A stretch of DNA of 20,043 nucleotides from Lysobacteraceae bacterium UBA6001. GTDB lineage: Bacteria; Pseudomonadota; Gammaproteobacteria; Xanthomonadales; Xanthomonadaceae. The notes below the pieces were generated by a model, which was not told where the DNA came from, made no database searches, and saw nothing but the letters and a program-made list of their open reading frames with translations. The number at the start of each line of letters is the position of its first letter. The stretch's first letter is position 1. The translations under genes and the position numbers were made by a program. This document shows, piece by piece, positions 14,629-20,043 of the stretch. The DNA lies in the NCBI GenBank assembly GCA_002429615.1, contig DJAN01000112.1, forward strand, positions 1 through 20,043. Direction: 5' to 3'.

Positions 14629-15162
14629 TCATGGCTTCGCGGGAGGCTTATTGCGCGCCAAAGCCCGCCAATCCCGCGAGGGCTGCAGGCCAATCTGGCG
14701 AAAGAAAGTCCTAAGCGTCGCGTAGATATCCGCAGGCACCTCCCCTTGGGGGGCATCCCACTCCAGGTCTCCACACCCGAAACAGACTTCGAGCGTGTGG
14801 ACCCGCTTTTTGCCTCGGTAGAACTCCAGGCGATGGTGAGGCTCGAAAATGCATGCCGCCACGAAACCGCTGACCTGCGGGTTCGTCCCTCGCAAAGCGG
14901 ACGCAAGCGACTGCTGCTGCGAACGCGTCAACACGACCGCCGCGTACACTCGCTCAGGCGAGACTTCGGTATTCGCGCTGCCGCCGTCGTAACGGTACGA
15001 ATGCTCCACCGCGACGATGCGATCCGACGCTTCGGCCGCCTCCGCCAGCGTCTGCAGGAAGGCTTGACCCTTCGCGTCGTCGCGCGCCTGACCTGGACCG
15101 GACCAGACGGCCAGGATGAAGCAGAACAGCATGGGCAACAGGCGCGCCAAAACTGCGTTCAT
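14629..15162 (-). CDS. Exported hypothetical protein with conserved-looking cysteines
   Basis: A 177-aa protein I do not recognise. The N-terminus is a convincing signal peptide (hydrophobic core LLPMLFCFILAVW, cleavage near residue 27), so the mature protein is about 150 aa and periplasmic or secreted. The mature part has a central hydrophobic strand region and three cysteines in the pattern CIFEPHHRLEFY ... VCFGCGDLEW, which could form a disulfide or a metal or haem site. The C-terminus is basic (RNKPPAKP). No strong ribosome site precedes ATG 15162. It shares orientation with the GH9 gene, 81 bases downstream of it, and ends at the bidirectional terminator. Confidence 0.75.
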   Translation of the reverse strand: MNAVLARLLPMLFCFILAVWSGPGQARDDAKGQAFLQTLAEAAEASDRIVAVEHSYRYDGGSANTEVSPERVYAAVVLTRSQQQSLASALRGTNPQVSGFVAACIFEPHHRLEFYRGKKRVHTLEVCFGCGDLEWDAPQGEVPADIYATLRTFFRQIGLQPSRDWRALARNKPPAKP

Positions 15163-15243
15163 TGTTGGGAGCCCCTGCGCCTTCAGGCGATGGGGCCTGA
15201 TGTTCCGTCAGTTCCCGTCGGCTGACAAGCAACCCGCTTCGCC

Positions 15244-16986
15244 TCAGCGCTTCCCTTCCACCGTGGCCGGCGTCAATGCCTGCAACGCCGCACTCACATA
15301 CACCAGCGGCGCATTCCAGTTGATCGCCACCTCGTTGCTCGCATAGCTGCAGGTATCGTCCAGCCACGACAGCGCCGGCAACGCGCTCGCATAGCGCACC
15401 GCCTTGCAGTCCTTCGCGTCCTGCTGCCCCGGGTTTGGCCCACCGGACAACCAGCCGGGCACAGGCGCGGCGATGCCGTCCGCCTCCGAAGGCCGGTGAT
15501 GGATATTCATCGGGCTGCGCGCGCCCTGCCCGGTCACGAACGATAGGCCCAGCGGGTTGCGGCCCAGGATGTAGTCCAGCTGCGACTGCGCGGCATCCAG
15601 CTGCGCGCGGTCGCCGCCCAGGCGATACCCCTGCAGCAGCATCATCGCCTGGTTCAATACATCGGCATTGCTGCCCCAGCGGAAATCCTGCGGCTGCATC
15701 GCCACCCGCCACGCGGACTGCGACCACTTCTCCGCCAACTTCGCCGCCTCGCCTTCCACGCCCGCACGCACCTTCTCGCGCGCGGCGTCATCCGGCAGCC
15801 GTGGCAGCTCGCTCGCCAGCGAGATCCAGCCCAGCGCACCGACGTCGCCCCAGTTCGGCACGCCCGGCGGCTGCGCGTAACGTTCGAAGGTCTGGTAGTA
15901 CGCCGGCGTGCCGGAAAGCAGGTACAACTCGGCGGCCGCCCAGGAGAATTCGTCGGCGAACTTGTCGTCGTTGTAGCCACCGGTCTTGACGTCCTCCGGT
16001 TGCACATATGCCACGTCCGGATGCGTCATCGCCCAGCCCCAGGCCGCCTCGGCCGCGGCCCGCATGCGCGCCGGCACGCCGGGAAAGCGCGCCTCGTAGG
16101 GCGCGTAGACGCGCGCGGCCATCGCCATCACCGCGGCGAAATCCAGCGTCGCCGCCGTGCCCTTGCCCACCATGTAGCGCCTGGCGTTGGCCTGCGCCGG
16201 CATCACGATGCCGTCGAACTGCAGGTTGGTGAGCTTGTGGTACACGCCACCATCGCCCGGGTCCTGCATGGCGAGCATCCATTCCAGGTTCCACATCGCT
16301 TCGTCGAGGATGTCGGGCACGCTGTTGCCGCTTTCCGGGATGTTGATGTCGCGGCCCTTGAAGAACTGCGGGTAGTGCGCGTAGGCGGCCAGCAGCGTCC
16401 AGGTCGAGATGCCGGAGTTCACCACGTACTTGTTGTAGTCGCCGGCGTCGTACCAGCCCTTGGGCGCGGACACCACCGTGCCGGCCGGCCGCCCCGGCGA
16501 AGCGGCGGAAGGATGGATCTCCACCTCGGTGTCCGGGTGACCGGCCGCGCGCGCATAGGCACCCGCGTACCTGGCGTCCAACGCCATGCTCGCGCGGTTG
16601 TAGTAGTAGGCCTTCAACGCGGCATCGTTCAGGCCGGCATAGGCCTTGGCATCGATGCGGAACGCATCGGAGGCCGGCACGCCGCGCACCTCGATGCGAT
16701 ACACGCCCGGCGTGGCGAGCGTGCTGAAATCGGCCAGCGCCGCCATGCGGTCGGCCGGCGCCCAGTTGGCGGGCGCCTCCAGCGTGCCCTTGAACACGGT
16801 CCTGCCGTCCTTCGCGCGCACCACGCTGAAAGGCTGGCTCGCCTCGATCCCCTCCACCACCGCCAGCTTGCGTGCCCCGGGCGCGAAGCCGAGCTGATCG
16901 ACGCGGATGGCCGGCGCGGCCAGTGCGGGAACAGCGGTAACCAGCAGGCAGGATGCGGCAAGGCGCCGCAGCAGGCGGTGGGACAT
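15244..16986 (-). CDS. GH9-family endoglucanase-like glycoside hydrolase
   Basis: A 580-aa exported enzyme of glycoside hydrolase family 9, expected to cleave beta-1,4-glucan or related chains. After a signal peptide (hydrophobic part LAASCLLVTAVPALA, about 9-23) comes an N-terminal CelD_N immunoglobulin-like domain (IRVDQLGFAPGARKLAV, 27-43). The (alpha/alpha)6 catalytic domain has GWYDAGDYNKY with the catalytic Asp180/Asp183, the HHRPS motif (His496-His497) and proton donor Glu552 in YASNEVAINWNAPLVY. No carbohydrate-binding module or dockerin is present. ATG 16986 is chosen because it begins the leader; an upstream in-frame start at 17043 would add a non-leader stretch. The 153-base region to psiF is divergent. 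Many Xanthomonadaceae GH9 enzymes act on cellulose or oligosaccharides; specificity is not readable here. Confidence 0.93.
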   Translation of the reverse strand: MSHRLLRRLAASCLLVTAVPALAAPAIRVDQLGFAPGARKLAVVEGIEASQPFSVVRAKDGRTVFKGTLEAPANWAPADRMAALADFSTLATPGVYRIEVRGVPASDAFRIDAKAYAGLNDAALKAYYYNRASMALDARYAGAYARAAGHPDTEVEIHPSAASPGRPAGTVVSAPKGWYDAGDYNKYVVNSGISTWTLLAAYAHYPQFFKGRDINIPESGNSVPDILDEAMWNLEWMLAMQDPGDGGVYHKLTNLQFDGIVMPAQANARRYMVGKGTAATLDFAAVMAMAARVYAPYEARFPGVPARMRAAAEAAWGWAMTHPDVAYVQPEDVKTGGYNDDKFADEFSWAAAELYLLSGTPAYYQTFERYAQPPGVPNWGDVGALGWISLASELPRLPDDAAREKVRAGVEGEAAKLAEKWSQSAWRVAMQPQDFRWGSNADVLNQAMMLLQGYRLGGDRAQLDAAQSQLDYILGRNPLGLSFVTGQGARSPMNIHHRPSEADGIAAPVPGWLSGGPNPGQQDAKDCKAVRYASALPALSWLDDTCSYASNEVAINWNAPLVYVSAALQALTPATVEGKR

Positions 16987-17139
16987 CGGAGGGCACTCGC
17001 GGGGGGAAGGTCGATCGTGCCCGCCCGGCGCCTGCGGGCGCAAGCAGGGCGCCGCCGCCTTGTCGGCGAATCTTCACATCGGCGCCCCCCTGCGCGGCGA
17101 ATGATCCGCGCGCCGATCCCGGCACTCCGGAGCGTCACC

Positions 17140-17433
17140 ATGAAACTCATGTCCGCCACTTTCCTCCTGCTCGCCGGCGCTTGCGTCGCCATGGCGCCCG
17201 CATGGGCCACCAATACCCCGCAGCAGCAGCGCATGGCCGACTGTTCGGCCAAGAACAAAGGCCTGACCGGTGACGCCTACAAGAGCGCGCAGAAAGCTTG
17301 CCTCAGTGGCCAGGCCAGCAGTGGCAACCCGCAGCAGGAGCGGATGAAGAAGTGCAACGCCGATGCCGGCGCCAAGCAACTGAGTGGCGATGCACGCAAG
17401 ACCTTCATGAGCAGCTGCCTCAAGGCCAGCTGA
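17140..17433 (+). CDS. psiF: PsiF-repeat protein (phosphate-starvation-inducible family)
   Basis: A 97-aa exported protein with a signal peptide (MKLMSATFLLLAGACVAMAPAWA, 1-23) followed by two PsiF repeats. The first is TPQQQRMADCSAKNKGLTGD ending in KACLSG, and the second is PQQERMKKCNADAGAKQLSG ending in FMSSCLKAS. Each repeat holds two cysteines spaced for a disulfide. The E. coli psiF gene belongs to the Pho regulon, but the biochemical role of the family is unknown. ATG 17140 has GGAG 8 bases upstream. It is divergent from the GH9 gene. It may be phosphate-regulated here too: a poor Pho-box-like sequence lies at 17060-17077. Confidence 0.88.
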   Translation: MKLMSATFLLLAGACVAMAPAWATNTPQQQRMADCSAKNKGLTGDAYKSAQKACLSGQASSGNPQQERMKKCNADAGAKQLSGDARKTFMSSCLKAS

Positions 17434-17442
17434 GGCTTCGCC

Positions 17443-17467
17443 CGCCCGCACCCTCCGGGTGTGGGCG
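17443..17467. terminator. Hairpin between convergent psiF and MBL genes
   Basis: CGCCCGCACCC pairs with GGGTGTGGGCG around a three-base loop, an eleven-base-pair stem with one G-T wobble. It lies between the psiF stop (17433) and the MBL hydrolase stop (17469). There is no T tract, so termination strength is uncertain. Confidence 0.5.
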
Positions 17468-17468
17468 C

Positions 17469-18371
17469 TCAGGTCAACAGCGGCGTGAACAGGCTGCGCG
17501 CGCGCAGCTCGGCGACCTCGTGCGTGGTGGCGTAGCGGCCGCGCTCATCGCGCGCGACCTGCGCCAGCGCGCAGTCCGGGTCGTGGGTGAAAAACAGATG
17601 GACGTTGCGCGCCAGCTTGTCGGCGAGGAAGGCATGCTTCTCGTCGATCAGCAGCTCCGCGTTGCGGTCGTACCCCATGGTGATCGGCACGTGCACCCAC
17701 GAACGGCCGGGGATCAGGTCGGCGCAGAAGACCACGCCGCCATGCGGCTCGCCGTCGATCAGCTCGGGCCCCACGATCTCGGCCAGCATCAGCCCCGGCG
17801 TGTGGCCGTCGCTGAAGGTGAAGCGCACGGTATCACCGAGCGCGCGCGAGTACGCGCCGTCCACGATCTCCAACCGGCCGCTGTCGCGTAGCAGCGCTGG
17901 CAGTTCCGGGATGAAGCTGGCGCGGTCGCGCGGATGCGGTTGCAGGGCGCGCTGCCAGTGCGCGGCACCGACCAGGAAGGTCGCGTTCGGAAACAGCAGT
18001 TCCGGTTCGCGACCCTCGCTCCACGGCGCCAGCAGGCCGCCGGCGTGGTCGAAGTGCAGATGGCTCAGCACCACCACGTCGATGTCCTCGTGCTCGAAGC
18101 CGGCTTCGCGCAGCGAGTCGATCAGCACATGGCGCGGTTCCTGCACGCCGTAGCGCTCGCGCAGCTTCGGCTCGAAGAACGCGCCGATGCCGGTCTCGAA
18201 CAATACGGTCTTGCCGGCCAGCGGACTGGCCAGCAACGCCCGGCAGGCCAGCGCGATGCGGTTGTGCTCGTCCGGCGCGGCCCACTTTTCCCATAGTGCG
18301 CGTGGCGCGTTGCCGAACATCGCACCACCGTCCAGCTTCTGGCTGTTACCACGCAGGGACCAGAGCTTCAT
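17469..18371 (-). CDS. MBL-fold metallo-hydrolase
   Basis: A 300-aa metallo-beta-lactamase-fold hydrolase, cytosolic (no leader). The zinc motif is [10 protein letters not shown] with His104, His106, Asp108 and His109; DGHTPG supplies the next His, CADLIPG the bridging Asp, and FTHDPD the last His. The overall arrangement resembles the lactonase-type MBL enzymes (YtnP-like acyl-homoserine lactonase group), but that specificity is only a family resemblance. The ATG at 18371 has GAGGA 7 bases upstream, and that ribosome site overlaps the stop codon of the gamma-glutamyltransferase gene (stop at 18382). The two are therefore almost certainly co-transcribed and perhaps translationally coupled. 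Confidence 0.9.
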   Translation of the reverse strand: MKLWSLRGNSQKLDGGAMFGNAPRALWEKWAAPDEHNRIALACRALLASPLAGKTVLFETGIGAFFEPKLRERYGVQEPRHVLIDSLREAGFEHEDIDVVVLSHLHFDHAGGLLAPWSEGREPELLFPNATFLVGAAHWQRALQPHPRDRASFIPELPALLRDSGRLEIVDGAYSRALGDTVRFTFSDGHTPGLMLAEIVGPELIDGEPHGGVVFCADLIPGRSWVHVPITMGYDRNAELLIDEKHAFLADKLARNVHLFFTHDPDCALAQVARDERGRYATTHEVAELRARSLFTPLLT

Positions 18372-18381
18372 CGCCCGTTCC

Positions 18382-20043
18382 TCAGTTCGCCGGGGTGGTG
18401 ATCACTTCGGCGCTGCCCACCGGGTTGCGCGGGTCGCTGCCGCCGCGCAGCACGTTGCCCTGCAGGTCCCATTCCACGGTCTGCAGGTTGCCCCACACGT
18501 GGCTGGAGCCGCGGCCGCCTTCGGCGCTGTCGCCGGGCACGTCGACCGTGTGGCCCAGCTTGCGCAGGCCCGCGACGACTTCCGGCGTGAACGCACCGCT
18601 CTCCGCTTCGATGGTGTCCGGCAGCCACTGGTGGTGGTAGCGCGGCAATGCGGCGACCTGCTGCGCGTCCAGGCCCGCGTCGTAGCCGAGGATGCCCAGC
18701 AGCACCATGGTGATGATGCGGCTGCCGCCCGGCGTGCCGAGCACGGTGACGCGCTGCGGCGATTCCATGAAGGTCGGGGTCATCGAGCTGAGCATGCGCT
18801 TGCCCGGCTTGGGCGCATTGGCCTCGTAGCCCATCACGCCGAACGCGTTGGGCGTGCCGGGCTTGAGCGCGAAGTCGTCCATCTCGTCGTTGAGCAGCAC
18901 GCCGGTGCCCTTGGGAATCAGGCCAGAGCCGTACAGCAGGTTCACCGTCTGGGTGGCGCCGACGCGGTTGCCTTCGCTGTCGATGATGGAGAAGTGCGTG
19001 GTCTCGTCATCCTCCAGCGGCGTGGGGTTGCCCGAGAGCAGGTCGCTCGGGGTGGCCTTGTCCGGGTTGATGGTGGCGCGCAGGCCCATCGCGTAGTCGG
19101 GGCTGGTGAGCACGCGCTGCGGGATGGTGACGAAGTCCGGGTCGCCCAGGAAGAACGTGCGGTCGCGGTAGGCGCGGCGCATCGCCTCCACCACCAGGTG
19201 CGTGCGCTGTACGTCGTCGAGCTTGGCCAGGTCCCAGCCTTCGAGGATCTGCAGCATTTCCGCCAGCGCGATGCCGCCGGAGGACGGCGGCGGCGCGGTG
19301 GTGATCTTCCAGTCGCGGTACTGGAAGCTGATCGGCGTGCGTTCCTTGACCTGGTAGCCGGCCAGCTCCTGCGCGGTCCAGCGGCCACCGGCCTGCTTCA
19401 CGCCAGCCAGCAGCTTCTTGGCGGTCTCGCCGCGGTAGAAGCCGTCGAAGCCCTTGTCGGCCAGCAGGCTGAGCGTGTGCGCCAGCTCCGGCTGCTTGAA
19501 CACGTCGCCAGTGGCGATCGGACGCCCGTTGCGCAGGTACACCTCGCGCGTCCCGGGGTAACGCTCCATCACTTCGCGGCGCGAGGCATAGCCCTTGGCC
19601 ATGCGCTCGTACACCGGGAAGCCTTCGGTGGCGATGCGGATCGCCGGCGCCAGCGACTGCTTCAGCGGCAGGCGGCCGTGCTTGCCCGCCAGCTCCACCA
19701 GTGCCGCCGGCAGGCCGGGAATGCCGGCCGACCACGGGCCGTTGACCGAGCGGTCGCGGTCCAGGTCGCCGTGCTTGTCGAGGAACTGCTGCGGCGTGGC
19801 GGACTCGGGCGCGTACTCGCGCGCGTCCAGCATCACGTCCTTGCCGGTCTTGGCATCGTGCAGCAGGAAGAAGCCGCCACCGCCCAGGCCCGAGCTGATC
19901 GGCTCGACCACCGCCAGCGTGGAGGACACCGCCACCGCGGCGTCGAACGCATTGCCGCCCTCCTTCAGGACCTGCAGGCCGGCCTCGGTGGCCAGCCGGT
20001 GCCCGCTCGCCACCGCCGCGCCGCCGACAAAACCGGGGCTGGC
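18382..20043 (-). CDS. Gamma-glutamyltransferase, N-terminus beyond the window
   Basis: Cleaves gamma-glutamyl bonds of glutathione and related peptides; family members are periplasmic self-cleaving Ntn-hydrolases. The last 553 residues are visible, reading in from the right edge with no start codon in frame that begins the protein. The N-terminal conserved [10 protein letters not shown] and [10 protein letters not shown] segments are present. The autoprocessing site is DDETTHFS, in which the first Thr (codon 19000-19002) would be the nucleophile and the new N-terminus of the small subunit. Further motifs are [29 protein letters not shown] and LGTPGGSRI. The gene precedes the MBL hydrolase by ten bases in one operon. 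The missing part probably holds a signal peptide and about 30-50 residues. Confidence 0.95.
   Translation of the reverse strand, partial: ASPGFVGGAAVASGHRLATEAGLQVLKEGGNAFDAAVAVSSTLAVVEPISSGLGGGGFFLLHDAKTGKDVMLDAREYAPESATPQQFLDKHGDLDRDRSVNGPWSAGIPGLPAALVELAGKHGRLPLKQSLAPAIRIATEGFPVYERMAKGYASRREVMERYPGTREVYLRNGRPIATGDVFKQPELAHTLSLLADKGFDGFYRGETAKKLLAGVKQAGGRWTAQELAGYQVKERTPISFQYRDWKITTAPPPSSGGIALAEMLQILEGWDLAKLDDVQRTHLVVEAMRRAYRDRTFFLGDPDFVTIPQRVLTSPDYAMGLRATINPDKATPSDLLSGNPTPLEDDETTHFSIIDSEGNRVGATQTVNLLYGSGLIPKGTGVLLNDEMDDFALKPGTPNAFGVMGYEANAPKPGKRMLSSMTPTFMESPQRVTVLGTPGGSRIITMVLLGILGYDAGLDAQQVAALPRYHHQWLPDTIEAESGAFTPEVVAGLRKLGHTVDVPGDSAEGGRGSSHVWGNLQTVEWDLQGNVLRGGSDPRNPVGSAEVITTPAN

Noticed and set aside
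14737..14757. CTCCCCTTGGGGGGCATC, resembling the operator
   Set aside because: Lies inside a coding region, lacks the TGGAGGA arm and the shared flanking block.

Overview
The window looks like chromosomal DNA of a Xanthomonadaceae-type gammaproteobacterium (Stenotrophomonas, Pseudoxanthomonas, Lysobacter or Luteimonas relatives). The evidence is very high GC, a TonB-dependent receptor with the plug signature of the TonB-Xanth-Caul group, a REP-like palindrome of the kind scattered through that family, and a Y_Y_Y-type sensor kinase. The assignment is inferred from sequence style and not from a database search. Genes are densely packed. I see no rRNA, tRNA, CRISPR array, insertion sequence or prophage gene.

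Region 1 (1-5890, minus strand) is a compact phosphate-scavenging operon, read right to left. It encodes an outer-membrane TonB-dependent receptor, a lipoprotein resembling beta-propeller phytases, a purple-acid-phosphatase-like metallophosphoesterase and an exported family I inorganic pyrophosphatase. The first three genes overlap by 1 and 4 bases and the fourth follows after 22 bases. Downstream lie a REP-like palindrome and a 14-bp tandem repeat of seven units. A partial match to a Pho box lies upstream of the receptor gene.

Region 2 (6053-7294, plus strand) holds upp (uracil phosphoribosyltransferase) and an unrecognised 185-aa protein.

Region 3 (7347-14546) is the most interesting part. 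It is a two-component system whose kinase and regulator genes are separated by its probable targets. The sensor kinase (minus) is divergent from a secreted cupin followed by an SDR oxidoreductase (plus). The NarL/LuxR-type regulator (minus) is divergent from an isochorismatase-like cysteine hydrolase followed by an exported alpha/beta hydrolase (plus). Both divergent intergenic regions contain the same 16-bp inverted repeat, TCCCCCA-NN-TGGAGGA, inside a 45-bp block that is 39/45 identical. In front of the regulator gene the repeat is centred about 44 bp upstream of the start implied by a good -10 element, which is classic activator geometry. I infer a self-activating regulon for detoxification or oxidative-type stress. 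Its signal and substrates are unknown.

Region 4 (14547-20043) contains a bidirectional terminator, a small exported unknown protein, a GH9 cellulase-family glycoside hydrolase, a PsiF-repeat protein, an MBL-fold hydrolase and a gamma-glutamyltransferase that runs off the right edge.
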